Below are positions 11,651-24,600 of a stretch of 64,000 nucleotides of DNA, one piece after another (position 1 is the first letter of the stretch; every line of letters starts with the position of its first letter). The stretch is from NCBI RefSeq assembly GCF_030445035.2, contig NC_080680.1, positions 120,368,228-120,432,227 on the forward strand, read 5' to 3'. A program made the translations under genes and the position numbers. The notes beneath the pieces are model-generated. The model had not been told where the DNA came from and searched no databases. It saw nothing but the letters and a program-made list of their open reading frames with translations. The DNA is from Dasypus novemcinctus. Taxonomy: Eukaryota > Chordata > Mammalia > Cingulata > Dasypodidae.

Positions 11651-13205
11651 AGTATATATATTATATATATCGTAAAGGATTATGGTGCAGCAGTTGGACC
11701 CCTGTTTGTAAACAATCCTTTGCCTATTTTATACTTTCCCAATTATTAACAAAAGTTTAATAAAATAAATAAATATGTCTGTGTATTGCTTTTTTATGCT
11801 TGAGTTAACTGAGTTATTATATCAATCTCTCTCTATATAGCAAAGCATTAGAAAGGCATTTTATCTAGCAGAATAGAAGTTTATCAGGTGAAAAGGGACA
11901 TTAAAACAATGTAGTAGCTGTTTAAAACATCACTAAGTCATTTAACCTCCCCTTTCTCCTGATTATTTTTATTTTTATTCATTCAAAGAAAACAGTGGGC
12001 TTGTACACATAGAAAAGTTCAAAGGGACAATAAAGGAAAATGTTACCAGTAATATATGAGGGGAAGTGGGCGATAGGTGAGGAACTACAAGAATGGTATC
12101 TTACCTTTTACTTTTTATACCTCAATATTATTCGAATTTTTATAATGAGTATATTTATGAATTATTTGGATTCACATATTCAAAGAATAAAAAAGTACAC
12201 TACTGGAAAAAATAGCAAAATTTGAAATAAATGTTTACAGTAATAAATAAGTAGTGCATTTCATTCCTATCTTAGCCAAGGTTGCCAAGAATTCTAGGCA
12301 ACAATCCACCTCAGATTAACTACAAACTGATTCAGTTCATCTGCCTAAGGTAAACTGAGAAGTCACTGTATTTATTTCTGTTGAACTGTAGAGAGCATAT
12401 TCCAAGGTTCGGATTCCAGGGGAGCTCTGGGAAGGGTGAAGTTATTCATTTACTCCTGGAAAGAAAAATTCAACATGGGAAGGGTAGTAACTTTTGCATG
12501 TAATCAGGATTTTCAAAGTAAATTAAAATAACTAGGGTTAATACTGGAGTTTGGCTTTTAGCAGTTGAAAAGAACAGATCTTTTATATTTCAGTGAGAAG
12601 GAACAAGTGAGTTGACAAGCACTCAGGTAAGTATTTATACTTTCAATGTGATTTATTTGTGTAGTTGCAGCGTCCATGTATGTACATTTAGTGGCTGAAG
12701 AGACTATAGCTGCCATTTTAAATAGAGTAGATATTCTGTCCCAGAAATCAATGAAATTAACTTTGTTTTATTTTATCTCGACACCCTTCACAAATATTTC
12801 CCTCTTTCTTTTCAAGACTTTTTCTCATAACATGCCTTGGAAAATGCCTCATTTCCTGAAATTATAAATTTTAAATAGAAAATATAGTTTATGTTTCTTG
12901 GTGAATTAACTAATTATCATTCTATGCAGTATATTTTATGGAAAAGATAATTTTCAGCTAACCCAAGTAAAGACTTGTTAGAATTGCTCCTCTGTGAAAA
13001 AAGGTATTTTTGAGTAGGACGTAAGGAAGTCATACATATTTTGGGACTTTCCCTGGTACTAAAATGCAATAATTAATCAAGGATATCAATGAAACAATGT
13101 TGACATGTGAAAAGAAATATGAACTCAATTTAAAGGTAAAGCTTTCCAATTATTGTTTTCTGTTCAAATGTAGGATTGTGTCTTATCTGCTGATGCCTCT
13201 GTCAC
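11651..13205. other. AT-rich DNA, no gene seen
   Basis: Starts with an imperfect (TATA)n stretch at 11640-11672. The rest is AT-rich with no long open frame and no repeat I can name. Confidence 0.5.
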
Positions 13206-13209
13206 ATGC

Positions 13210-13345
13210 TAACTGTTGATTGAACTGAACCTCTGGATAAGAGTTAGGAGATAATAAAGTTCAGTACTGGCTCTGACATTTATTAATGTGTGACCTTGAG
13301 TACTTTTTCTCTTTCTCAGCCCCATTTGCCAGTTAAATCTTTTGT
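13210..13345 (+). repeat. MIR-like SINE fragment
   Basis: Core-like words CTGGCTCTGACATTTATTAATGTGTGACCTTGAG followed by CTTTCTCAGCCCC match the central part of a MIR in + orientation, with old divergence. Confidence 0.55.
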
Positions 13346-14282
13346 TACTAATTTTAGATTCTCTATATGGCTTTCATGATTGATTTATTTAGGAGCTGAA
13401 ATAATTTAGATATCAGCCTTCTGTGCTTTGTTTATAATAAGATTGAAAATCAGTAATGAGTCTTGCAATTCAAACTTCCTCAGAGGCAGTTCTCCAACTT
13501 TCACTGGCAGTCCCCTCCCTTTTCCTGGGGTGGGAAATAATTCCACTCCCCTCTGTGTCCTCAACAATCAGTCCTGGTCAGTAGAGAAGGAAATGGAAAT
13601 GGTTGGATCTCTTTAGTCCCTTGCCAGCTCCAAGGGCAAAAATTGGTGCAGCCCTACCTGGCCTGGGAGGGCTTGTGGGAAACAGCAGACTAAATCTGGG
13701 GGTCAAAAGCTGAGTCAGCCTTAAGTTGTGGTCCTCTCTCTCCCTTTTCTTGGGAAGGTGGGTCCTGGGGAATGCCTTTGTCTGTAGCCACCAGTCCCAG
13801 AAGCCTGAGAACTTAAAATATCTATAGTGTGGGGCAGGTTGTAGGCAGCTGTGGCTTCTAACTCACAGTTTTGTGGTTGGGATTCTTTTCCTGTGTCCCT
13901 CTCTCTTCTGGGTTTTATCCAGCCTTCCCCTAGTGTTTTAAACCCTAGATTTTTTTCCAGGTCATTTCTGTCTGTCCTCTAGCTATTTTTCTGGGAGAGA
14001 AGAGAGTCCCATGTCTTTCTAGTCCACCATCTTTCTGGAAGTCAAGTCTAGGGTTTTGACAGAGATTTTCTGTGACTCTTTGATTCTTAGTCTGAATTTA
14101 CTGTGCCTAGGATCTGCCAGAGGCAAAAACATACGGTTCTTGTCAGGTCTTTTCTGAGCATGTGTCATACACTGGGCATGTGTGAGGCATTGTAAATTCT
14201 GTTCTATAAACATGTGGTCCTGAATGCCCAATTTTATAAGGAAACTCTACAGCTTTTCCTGTAAGGCCCCAGATGAACTGTA

Positions 14283-14768
14283 CTTTTTTCTTTTTTTGTC
14301 TTTATTTTATTTTTTTAATGTTACATTAAAAAAAATGAGGTCCCCATATGCCCCCCACGCCCCCCTCACCTCAATCCTCCCATAACAACAACCTCCTCCA
14401 TCATCATGGGACATTCACTGCATTTGGTGAACACATCTCTGAGCACTGCTGCACCACATGGTCAGTGGTCCACATTATAGTTTACATTCTCCCCCAGTCC
14501 ACCCAGTGGGCCATGGGAGGACATACAATGTCCAGTAACTGTCCCTGCAGTACCACCCAGGACAACTCCAAGTCTTGAAAATGCCCCACATTACATCTCT
14601 TCTTCCCGCTCCCTACCCTCAGCAGCTACCGTGGCCATTTTCTCCACGTCAATGCTACATTTACTTCCATTACTAATCACAATAGTTCCAGAATAGAAGA
14701 TCAATAAGTTCACTCTAATCCATACTCTGTTCTTCCATTCTGTGGACCCTGGGATGGTGATGTAAATC
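14283..14768 (-). mobile_element. 5'-truncated LINE-1 3' end
   Basis: Begins with poly-T and ATGTTACATTAAAAAAAATGAGGTCCCC, the reverse of the young LINE-1 3' terminus seen at 58590-58620. It continues through the same 3' UTR as the copies at 37128 and 45001. Confidence 0.8.
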
Positions 14769-15011
14769 TTAATGGTAGTCTTTGACCCCAGAGAGCTGTG
14801 TTTTGATCATTCCCTTACACAGTTTTCTTGGCAATGCTGGCTGGTCTCCACCCCCAATTGGCAAAACAGAAATGCATTCCTCAGGTCAGTTCTTTAGGTG
14901 GCCACCAGATGGTCGGAATTACACATACACACACCCAAATTTGCGAATAGAGTGTTCTGCGTCCTCCAGAACGAGGGACCAGGGGCCCATGGTGGGAATA
15001 TGGGCTCCAGC

Positions 15012-15425
15012 ATTTTCTTTTCCAATATATATATTTTTAATCTCTCCCCTTCCCACCCACTCCAGTTATCCATTCTCTGTGTCCATTTGCTGCGTGTTCT
15101 TCTTTTGTCCGCTTCTGTTGTTGTCAGCGGCACGGGCATCTGTGTCTCTTTTTGTTGTGTCATCTTGCTACATCAGTTCTCCGTGTGTGTGGTGCCATTC
15201 CTGAGCAGGCTGCACTTTCTTTTGTGCTGGGCGGCTCTCCTTATGGGGCGCACTCCTTGCGCGTGGGGCTCCCCTACGCGGGGACACCCCTGTGTGGCAC
15301 GGCACTCCTTGCGTGCATCAGCACCGTGGGCCAGCTCCACACGGGTCAAGGAGGCCTGGGGTTTGAACCGCAGACCTCCCACATGGTAGACAGATGCCCT
15401 AACCACTGGGCCAAGTCTACTTCCC
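15012..15425 (-). repeat. DAS-type SINE, full length
   Basis: Reverse-oriented SINE flanked by the 11-bp duplication TGGGCTCCAGC (15001-15011 and 15426-15436). It lies inside the old LINE fragment upstream of BAAT. Confidence 0.9.
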
Positions 15426-16130
15426 TGGGCTCCAGCTTTACAGCTGAGCACAGGAGGAGGTGGGCAAAGGAGTAGAAAAAGTGTCATGACACCTTCCTAC
15501 CATTTTAAACTTGTCTTTTTCTTGATTCAGTGTTCACTGGTTGATACAAACCTTTGACTGTTCTCCAGAGTTCTAAACAGTTGGTTCGACGGTTTCTGCT
15601 TGCTTTTGATGTATCTGTGAGGGATGGGACTTTGAAGTTTCCTACTCTGCCATCATACTGACCTTATTGCTTTTCTTATTCCACTTTTATTGATAATTAT
15701 TCTGAGTATAAAATTCTGGGTTCAAAATCCTTTTACTTAGAACTCTGAAGGCATTCCTCCAATATCTTCTAGCAACTAGTGTTTCTGATGAGAAATCTGA
15801 TGCAAGTTTGGTTCTTACTGCTTTATAATAACCAACTTTTTTCTCTAAAGTTTTTATCATTACTATTATGAAATTGTGTGGGTATGTACATGAGACCTTT
15901 CAATATGGATCCTTGTCCTTGTAATCTGTAAAACCTCATTTTACTATTTATTCAATAATTTCTTCCCTTTGCTTCCTCTTTACAGAATTTCTAATAGTTT
16001 AATAGTGTTTCTCGTACAGTGAACTCCTAGGTTTCTTACCTTTTCCCCTTATATTTCTTCCTCCTTTCTAGTCTAATTCCTAAAATTTTTCTTCTAAATC
16101 TTCTGTTTATGTCCTCAAGCACATGTTTTA

Positions 16131-16760
16131 ATTTTTAAGAATTATCTGTGACTAATTATTTTCACTTTTAACATAATACATTTTTATTGAAGGACTACAT
16201 TAAGTTTTACTATCTATGAGAATAAAAATTAGAATTTTTAAAAAACATTTATTTACTGAAGTATCTCTATTTCTTGTCAGTTCTTTTTTTCATTTTATAT
16301 TCTTTGTCAGACTGCAAATTTTCCTCAGGGTTTGGTGTTCTTTCTTAAACATCTGTTTAAAATGATTTTTTTGTTATGAAATACAACAAATACAGAAAAC
16401 CACATGGAACTCTCTTGCAACTAATGAATTGTTAGGAGTGTGAGCTGTGTGTACAAGTGGGGCTTAGAAAATATGCTTTGCTTTAGGCTAATGGGCATGT
16501 TTTGATGGCAAAAAAACTTCTAATTATCACAATGTGGATGTATTTGCTCTAGGGCACCAATAATTACAAAGCCTTGTTTTATTTCACAAAACATTTTATC
16601 CAGTTTCTCTAATTAAAAGCTGTTAAACTAGTTCATCCTTTCTGGGGGTGGACATTTGGTTTCTAAGCATTCTGTTTGTAAGAAGAGAATGGAAGTGGAG
16701 TCAACTGTTCTTTATTAGTATTCACTAAATCCCCTTGTTTTCAGCATACTTTGTTGTAGA
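16131..16760. other. AT-rich DNA, no gene seen
   Basis: No long open frame and no repeat recognised with confidence. Confidence 0.4.
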
Positions 16761-17220
16761 ATTCGAGAGAGGTTCAATTATTTGCGTATAGAGAGGCCAG
16801 GACTCAGGAATGCTTTTGAGAAGGAAAAATGGTTTATTGACGGCCTGCCGAACTCAGGAGCTTTCTGTTTCAATCCTGAGCCCCTTGAACAAGATTTTTG
16901 AGTCCCTTTTATACAGTGAGGAAAGGCCAAATGGTCCTTTTGTTTCAGTTCTCAATAGGCTTGAATTAGCATATATCTTCCACATCCTAGGTAAGCTTTT
17001 AGCATGGACTTCCTACATTCTAGAGAAGCTTTTAGCACATTTGGTTTGCATTTTCCCTGAATATTTAAAGTTTATAGACTTTGCATTGTTAAACTGTTTC
17101 CTGGGACTCGAGTCGTTGCCATGGTCACCAAGGGCAGGACTGCAGCCTCTTACGGTTTCAAACCCACAAGTCTGGACAGACAGTTCAGGTTAAGGTTCTC
17201 TCTGAAGAGACAAAGAGCCT
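16761..17220 (-). repeat. Possible antisense LTR upstream of BAAT
   Basis: On the minus strand the segment reads CGTCAATAAACCATTTTTCC near 16825-16845, a polyadenylation-signal context common in class I/II LTRs, and ends near GAATTCTACAACA. The other end is not clear. It lies a few hundred bases before the BAAT 5' UTR exon. Confidence 0.3.
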
Positions 17221-17553
17221 CCCACCCATAGACTACATCAACTTAACTCCTGTCCTTAATTGTACCTGGTCTCCCAAAGATTCCACAAAGCAGATTGTAA
17301 TATCTTCCTTGTATGCCATCCATGCATAATTATTGTCTGTTGCTCCCTCAGTTCTGGTTTATGATTATTATAAAACTCATTTACCCTTTTTCTATCTTCA
17401 CGAAATTTATTCAATACTCTCAAGTGTCTTTCATTAGGAAATTATGACGGGATATTTGCTAAATAACTAGAAAAGAAGGACTGACTCCCAAGTACTCTGA
17501 CTTCTAGTTCAGACCTTATTATCACCTATCTTCATTCCCCCTTATTTATTTCT

Positions 17554-17594
17554 AGGTTTTACTGACGATTCATCCAGATTGCCACACTGTAACA
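17554..17594 (+). other. BAAT: Splice acceptor and 5' UTR part of the first coding BAAT exon
   Basis: A pyrimidine-rich run and TTTCTAG ending at 17555 form an acceptor, leaving 39 bases of 5' UTR before the ATG at 17595. This matches the known BAAT design, in which a non-coding exon is spliced to the first coding exon. I could not locate the upstream non-coding exon or promoter. Confidence 0.6.
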
Positions 17595-20500
17595 ATGATT
17601 CAGCTGACAGCTACCCCCACAAGTGCACTTGTTGATGAGCCAGTACATATCCGAGCTACAGGGCTGCCTCCTAATCAGGTGGTGGTTTTTGAGGCATCAC
17701 TGATAGATGAAAAAGGGAAGCTATTTCAGTCTCGAGCATACTACAGGGCTAATGAAGCTGGTGAGGTGGATCTGGAGCATGCTTCTGCACTAGGAGGTGA
17801 CTATGTGGGAGTCCACCCCATGGGTCTCTTCTGGTCCCTGAAACCAGAGAAGATACCAAATAGACTGATGAAAAGGGATGTGATGAATAGCCCCTTCAAG
17901 GTCCAATTGAAACTTTATGACTCAGATTTCATAATAGTAAATCTACCAGTGACTACTCCAAAGGCCAGCCTGACCGTGGAGAGGTGGTTCACATCACCTG
18001 GTGTCACACGGATTCAGGTTCGAGAAGGTCGCCTTCGGGGAGCTCTCTTTCTCCCGCCAGGTGAGTAGAATTCTCCGGTTATAGTCATTCACGTTTTTAC
18101 TTTTTTTTGACTGCCTTATCCTCCTAGAAGTTTAGCTTGGATGTGAATGATACATACAGCGCTCCTGTCTTGACCCTGAATATGTCAGAACAAGAATGAG
18201 TAATCCCCACTCCAACTCGAGTTTCATCTCAACAATTCTGAAATTTGTCTAAGGCTGTGTCTACATGTGGCTTAGAGAATACCAGCCATATGAGATTTGA
18301 ATAGCCTTGGATTTATGAAAAATCCAATTGTATTAATGCCTGTTTATCCAAAGACCCTCTTCTTGATACGGTGGATCAATGTTCTAGTTGCTTTAGGCTC
18401 TGTCATGCCTGAGTTTCATTTCAGGCATGGGTTATGGTGTGGTTGCCACAATAATATGTGGAAGGATTGACAGATTGCAACAGAGAATGTGAATAAACTT
18501 TCTACCCTCTATGTTCCATAAATATTACATTTTTAAATAATACTCCTTAAATGAGGAGATAATACCACACGTTCCCTAATGGTTATAAGACTTAGTATAA
18601 CACTCAGATTTTCCCATAGTGATCTTAACCTACCAATAACTAGTTCAAAACATCTACTGGATTATTTCTTAGAATTTACTGTGGGACTGAATTGAAAGCA
18701 AAATTAATTTCCCAAAGTAGCCCTCAATGGGCTTAGGCTTCAGGTGCGTCTGAGAGTCCTTTCTCAGATACGTACTTTGATCTGGAATACAGTCATTGTT
18801 TCATCAGACTGTGTTGCCTTTATTTGCTAGAACTAAGTTGGGTTGAAAAACCTAATGTGTTAGAATTAGTTTATAACAACATGGAGTTATAGATGGCATA
18901 GAAGGAATAAGCTCCACTTTACAAATTCACCATGATGCGTGCACTTGCCCAGGTAAAGGCAAATGTTTTCTTATACCCAGTTAGTAGTACATTCACCATT
19001 TTGTTGTGTGTCATGACCAGGCAGTAAGTGGAGCCAATTACTGTGCCTCTATTTTTCCACCCCAGTTAAAAATCTGAATACTGGTATAGGCCTTCCACCT
19101 TGGGATGCTGTACTGTTTAGGGTCTGCTTTTAGTGAGCACTCTTGGACATTATGTGTTCTAATCCTCCTGCTTCAGGTTCTTGTTCTGTGGGTGACAAAA
19201 GAGAGTTGAGTTGGGAATAAACACATCCAAAATATTTTTTGTATAATTTTGGGAACTTCATAGATTTTTGAGGCTTATTTATGTACCTATTTATAAATTA
19301 GGGAACCCTGGCTTAATTTCTAGGGCTTTCCTGACCCTGAGACTGTAGAAATGGACCTCTATGAGTCTCCGTTCTCTTAGGGATTAAGCACATCAGCAAA
19401 CATGGTTCCCCATCAAACTACTGGATATTGTGTTCCATTATATTTTCAATAGGCCTTACTTTGCTCCAGATACAAGGCTGAAAATTTGGAATTCTCTTTG
19501 AAAATATATAGATTGATCACCACCTTTATGAACCATTTCTTCTGAATTCTTATATTTTCTTCTTTGCCACACTTTCTCTTCTTACACAATTCTATATTTC
19601 TTTATTCTTTTCCAGGAGAGGGACCTTTCCCAGGGGTAATTGATTTATTTGGTGTCATTGGTGGCTTGGTTGAATTCCGGGCCAGCCTCCTGGCCAGTCG
19701 TGGCTTTCTCTCCTTTGCCTTGGCTTACCTTGACTATGAAGACCTGCCTTCAACACCAAAAGCAGTAGATTTGGAGTACTTTGAGGAAGCTGTCAACTTT
19801 CTCCTGAGGCAGCCTAAGGTAATTTTTCAGTAGCCTTCAGTCTCTGTTTTAAAACATAGTTTTCTGTTACTTCCCTTATCTTCCAAGAATGATTCTTCTT
19901 ACTTCTACTACGTATTTGTATTATTTCTCATCCAGTGTTTTCTACTTGGAAAAGCAAAATGCATAGGAATTTTTAAATATATATATTTTTAATTTTAAAA
20001 GAAGCTTTAGATTACATAAATGTCACATCAAAAATATAGGGGGGATTCACATAACCCATCCCTTCCCCCTCCCATTCTTCCCACATTAACATCTTTCATT
20101 AGGATAGTACATTTGTTGCAATAAATGAAGACATACTGAAGTATTGTACTAGCCGAGGACTATAGTTTACATTACAGTTTATACTTTGCCCTACACAATT
20201 TTATTGGTTTTGATAAAATGTGTAACTGTCATTATAATATCAATGCATAGGAATTTAATCTGTGGTCATCAAGATGTCAAAGCCGAAAGCATTTCTGGCT
20301 TCATTCCATCTGGTTGTGGGAATTTGGGCAAGTTAATTAAGACTCTCTAATCCTTGGTTTCCTTATCCATTGTATAATATTCCAGATATACTGTTTCTTA
20401 AGGTTATTGTGAGAGTTAAAGGGGATCATACATATAAAATGCTTTATTATTGTACCTGGTAATACAAAACACTTAATAAATGTAAACATTTCTTCTTATC

Positions 20501-23500
20501 TTCTCAACGTCAGACTTATTCAAACAGCCTGTATTTCTTTGAAGAATAAGTACGAATGTCCAATTATGTGAAGATTTCTTACACATATTGCTGTAGTGCT
20601 TTATAATCCACGTATTTTCTTTAATGTTAAAACATGTAATTCTGCACTGAGAATGGCACTTCTTATCCCTTGTTAACTACCTAATAGTTTTGTCTTAATA
20701 AGAATAGAGTTAAGAAAAATTAAATATCTGTACCACACCCTTTTTCATACAAGGATCCCCAAAATATGATCAGGATTGCAGTAGTAAGATGAGCAGCAAT
20801 TAATGGCAACCTGCTGATGCACTGATTTCTTTTATTTTTTACTCATTTTAAAATTAATTTTTATTTACAAACACTCCATACCCACCAAACAAAAATGTCC
20901 CCTTTCCCCCTTCCACATTCCCCAGTAACCTCTAATCTACTTTCTGTGTCTCTGAGTTTGTTATTTCTATATCTCATATAAAGGTGGTATTATACAATAT
21001 TTGTCCTTATGTGCCTTACTTATTTCACTTAGAATAATGTTTTCAAGGTTCATCCATGCTATTGAAGCAGGCTAGTAAGATAGGGAATCAGTAGACAGAT
21101 CTGGAACCTGGCAAGAAGTCCACATGGAAAGCAATAACCCCCAAGATGGCTGCTGGAAGATCCCCACCCCCAAGATTCTGCTATCCAGAACAAAGATGAC
21201 TTCTGGAAGCAAGAAAAAGCCCTAGATATTCCCCAAGGACTTTATCATTGGGTCCTCACTGGGGATTGATGGGTGGGGTAATCAATCCAAACAGCAAACA
21301 GCTGGAAACCCTCTCCTGCCATTAGCAAAGGGGTGGAATAATTAACAGTTTAAAAGCCAGGCACAGGCCTGAGCATGCACATGTTCCACTCTCTTGCCTC
21401 TGGACCCGACCTGCCCTCTGTACACCACTCTTGCCATTTTTCCTAGCCATGTGGCCACGCACCTAAAACCTGGGGATTTATAACCTATAATGGGGAATTG
21501 TAGCCTGTAAATCAGCCCTCTTTATCATTTTTCAACCCCTTCCTCTCTACCTGTGTAAGAAAGAGATCTTCTGGAAGAAAATGAGGCTCACTCAATTGTG
21601 GAGAAGAAAAAAATTTATTCTCAATCTTGCAAGAAGGGGCGCACAACCAGAAAACGTGGCTGGCGCCTGGAACAAAGAAAAATGACACAATTTATACCCC
21701 TAAGCCTAGCACACAAGCCCTTCCTCTGTTTCTCCAGATTGGATACTTCAGAGGTTACAGCCCATCTGAGAAGTTCTAACTTTCCTGCGCAAAAGTTTGT
21801 GATTTATTGCTTCCCCCATCACATTCCAACCATTTTAGTTTTTACCTGCTCCGTTTTGCCCAATAAGGAATGGAATTTAGTGCTGAATTGGTATTGGCTT
21901 AGCTCTTTCTCGTGCATCTTTTTTACTGGCTATAGGACTGACTTAAGCTGGTTTCCTTTGTACCCGCTTAACCCAGGAGTGGGAGACTGAGGTGATAGGC
22001 TTTCGAGTTATGTTAATTAATATTTTCTTCCTTTATATGAAAACTAAAATAATCTCCATTTCTTACACCTGAGACCCCTGCTCTGTTATTTTCTCCCATT
22101 TCTCTTCCCTTCCTACCTGAATAAATTACTGGCCGAACTCCTGAAATTCATGTCTGCAGTATTGCCAAGAACCTAAATAAAATCTGGTAACACCATGACA
22201 TGTATCAGAATTTCATTTTTACTTAGGGCTGAATAATATTCTTTGTGTGTATGTGTCACATTTGTTTATTCATTTATTTTTGATGGACATGGGTTATTTT
22301 CACCTTTTGACTATTTTGAATAATGCTGCTATGAACATTGATGTACTCATCTGTTTGAGACCCTGTTTTCATTTTCTTTGAGTGTATATCTGAGAGTGGA
22401 ATTGCAGAGACTTACAGTAATTCTTTTTTTAACTTTCTGAGGAGCCCTCATATTGCTTTACATAGTGCTGCACCATTTTACTTTTCCAGCAGACAATGCA
22501 CTAGAGTTCCAATTTCTGTGCATCCTCTCCAACAATTATTTCCCACTAAAAAAAATAGCTATTCTTTTGGGTGTGAAGTGGCATCCCATTGTGGCTTTGC
22601 AATTGCCTATTGGCTATTAATGTTAAGAATCTTTTCATATGCTTTCTGGCCATTTGTATATCCTCTTTTCCTTTGTTTCTCGTTTGTTCTCTAATTGATT
22701 CTTCAGGAAGGGCTCTAGGAATCCTGCCAATCTTTCTTGGAAACCTTGCCTATATGCATTCCTATAACAATGAACTTACAAGATGCTCTAATCATCTCCT
22801 CCCCCAACCATCTCACTACCTGGCAGAGAGTTCCTTGATGACATGAGACTGTGCCTTTTCTCTCTGTGTCTGCCAGTGCTGGCCCAGGGTGTAAATCTGT
22901 AAATGCTTGTTAATTGACTAAAAATGAAGGAGGATGCTTATCCAAGCCACTTTCTTCATGAGTCCTCTCTTCTGCCTTGGTTCCTTATTTCAAACCATGT
23001 CAAGTTTAGGATCGTCCATCTAAATTTCTATGCTCCATGCCACTAATCTTATCTTCTTTCTCATTCTTTTCCTTCCTGGTGCCCTTTCCTCTGAACTTCT
23101 AGAGAACTCATAGTTGGTGAAACATAGTTTACCAAATAATTATACCCTGACTAATATTACTCACCGTAGTTACCCTAATCTTACCTACTAGGTTGGCATT
23201 TCTTTAGGGCATTTTAAACCTAGCACCTAACACAATGATGAATGAGTAGTATCCAGTAAGTAAAGCCTGACAGATTTTTGAAGGCATATTTCCTTTGAAC
23301 ACACTGTGTATATTCCAGAGTTTTAGAGCTGGACATGTGGGCAAGATTAATATTTGCTTTGTCCCCATTGGTCATTGAAGATCTTTGATGATTTGAAATT
23401 GTGGAGTTTTGCTAAATGAGGGATGGAGCCAACATCTTGTTTTCATTATTTCAGGTCCTTGGCCCAGGCATTGGGATAGTCTCCGTATGCAAAGGAGCAG

Positions 23501-24051
23501 AGATTGCACTCTCCATGGCTATTCACCTAAAACAAGTTACAGCCACTGTACTTATTAATGGGACCAACTTTGCTAGCAGTAAACCACAGGTGTATCATGA
23601 TAAGATCATTGAGCCATTGCCGGAAGTTCCACAATTACTATCCATAAACAAGTATGGGTTCCTGGAATTCTACGGCTTGGTAGGGGACCCTCTAGCTGAG
23701 GTCAATCAGCCTTATCTCTTTCCTGTAGAAAAGGCCCAGGGACAATTACTCTTCATTGTGGGAGAAGAAGATAAGAGTCTGAATAGCAAAGTATATGCTA
23801 AGCAAGCCACAGAACAGCTTAGGAGAAATGGAAAGGACAACTGGACTCTACTCTCTTACCCTGGGGCAGGTCACCTCATAGAGCCCCCTTATGCCCCACT
23901 GTGCTCTTTCTCAAGGTTACCCAATAACCCCTTCTTCATACATTGGGGGGGAGAGGTGGTCTTGCATGCAGCTGCACAGGAACATTCCTGGAAGGAGATC
24001 CAGCAGTTTCTCAGGAAGCACCTCATTTCAAATGTGACCAGCCAACTCTGA
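17595..24051 (+). CDS. BAAT: Bile acid-CoA:amino acid N-acyltransferase (3 coding exons)
   Basis: Exons 17595-18060, 19616-19818 and 23455-24051 join (phases 1 and 0) to 421 codons plus TGA, close to the human 418 aa. The enzyme conjugates C24 bile acyl-CoAs with glycine or taurine in liver peroxisomes and cytosol. Residues 1 to about 140 form the acyl-CoA thioesterase/BAAT N-terminal domain ([20 protein letters not shown]). The alpha/beta-hydrolase domain follows, with nucleophile Cys235 (SVCKGAE, codon 23488-23490), Asp329 (GEEDK) and His363 ([10 protein letters not shown]). The C terminus is SQL, the peroxisomal signal known for BAAT. All junctions are GT-AG and there is no internal stop. 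The start has A at -3. The SQL end and the sequence ([16 protein letters not shown]) separate it from ACOT and ACNAT paralogs. Confidence 0.97.
18061..19615 (+). other. BAAT: BAAT intron between coding exons 1 and 2
   Basis: Starts GTGAGTAG and ends in TTCTTTTCCAG. No repeat or gene was recognised in its 1555 bases. Confidence 0.85.
19973..20241 (-). mobile_element. Short LINE-1 3' end in BAAT intron
   Basis: Antisense LINE-1 3' terminus of about 270 bp flanked by the 15-bp duplication AATGCATAGGAATTT (19958-19972 and 20242-20256). It is more diverged than the young subfamily elsewhere. Confidence 0.75.
20285..20490 (+). repeat. MIR element in BAAT intron
   Basis: Words such as TTGGGCAAGTTAATTAAGACTCTCTAATCC, GTTATTGTGAGAGTTAAAGG and ACTTAATAAATGTAAAC follow the order of a MIR in + orientation. 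Confidence 0.65.
21063..22198. repeat. Solo LTR-like element carrying a second LTR
   Basis: Begins near TGAAGCAGGCTAGTAAG and ends near AAATCTGGTAACA, both inside the old LINE-1. AATAAA signals near the right end (GAATAAATTACTGG at about 22120 and AATAAAATCTGG) suggest + orientation. No clean target duplication was found. It is split by the LTR at 21554-22067. Confidence 0.5.
21554..22067 (-). repeat. Solo LTR nested in the LTR-like element
   Basis: A 514-bp element with ends TGTAAGAAA and TTTCTTACA and a 4-bp duplication CCTG (21550-21553 and 22068-22071), as for class I ERVs. On the minus strand it carries AATAAA (about 21616), so it is antisense to BAAT. Confidence 0.75.
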
Positions 24052-24600
24052 GAAGAGTAGTTATTCCTAGGAAATAGAGAAGTAAATCTCTTTACTAGCA
24101 CCTTCTCTCTATTCCAATAGAGGAATGTCTTTAATTTCTTATTGTAAGAATGGAGTATAGAAAGAAAGTCAGGAAGTCTGAAATGGTAATGTCTTGACTT
24201 TGAAAAAGGAAAATAGCTTTCCACTTAAGCCAATATGACACACTGAGGGTCCTATATTTGTAGAAACAAACTTAGAGCTTTATTTTGCCCCAAATATTAC
24301 AGGTCACAATGATAGTGATTCTCAAGGGAAAAAATCACAATGAACCACAGAACCCCCCGTGCTTACAAAACAGACATAAGAAGAATCAGGGGATGATGTT
24401 AGTTGATTTCCTAAAACTCAAAGTAAGTTTGCTTAGATATCACATAATTGAAAATATGTTTATGACTCATGGTTATTTCCTAGTTACTGGAAAAATAGAG
24501 CTGGATGAAGAATACATAATATTTTGAGGCACTGTGGAAGACTGATATGGAGGTAACATCATTGAGTCAGTCTATAATCAATAAATAAACAAAACCTAAT
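24052..24600 (+). other. BAAT: BAAT 3' UTR
   Basis: Sequence after the TGA up to the first good polyadenylation signal, AATAAA at 24580-24585. A further AATAAA lies near 24818, so a longer 3' end is possible. The transcript end is inferred. Confidence 0.55.

Larger units (their letters stand above)
13440..16130 (-). repeat. Old LINE-1 5'-region fragments, interrupted
   Basis: Pieces at about 13440-14282, 14770-15011 and 15437-16130 contain antisense words common in old LINE-1 5' ends (for example TCCACCATCTTTCTGG near 14022 and CCTACTCTGCCATCATACTGACC near 15640). Two younger elements interrupt it. Assignment is by memory of repeat wording, so subfamily is not given. Confidence 0.4.
20822..22560 (-). 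repeat. Old antisense LINE-1, split by LTR insertions
   Basis: Left part 20822-21060 ends at GGTTCATCCATGCT. The right part resumes near 22199 with ATGTATCAGAATTTCATTTTTAC and GGCTGAATAATATTC, a continuous LINE-1 antisense text in many mammals. The LTR block 21063-22198 separates them. Confidence 0.6.
19819..23454 (+). other. BAAT: BAAT intron between coding exons 2 and 3
   Basis: Starts GTAATTTT and ends CATTATTTCAG. It holds a short LINE-1 3' end, a MIR, an old antisense LINE-1 and a nested pair of LTRs, listed separately. The part 22570-23450 shows no gene. Confidence 0.85.

Noticed and set aside
23416-23454. Met in frame just before BAAT exon 3
   Set aside because: These bases are intronic, ahead of the TTTCAG acceptor. 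The exon joins in phase 0 at 23455.
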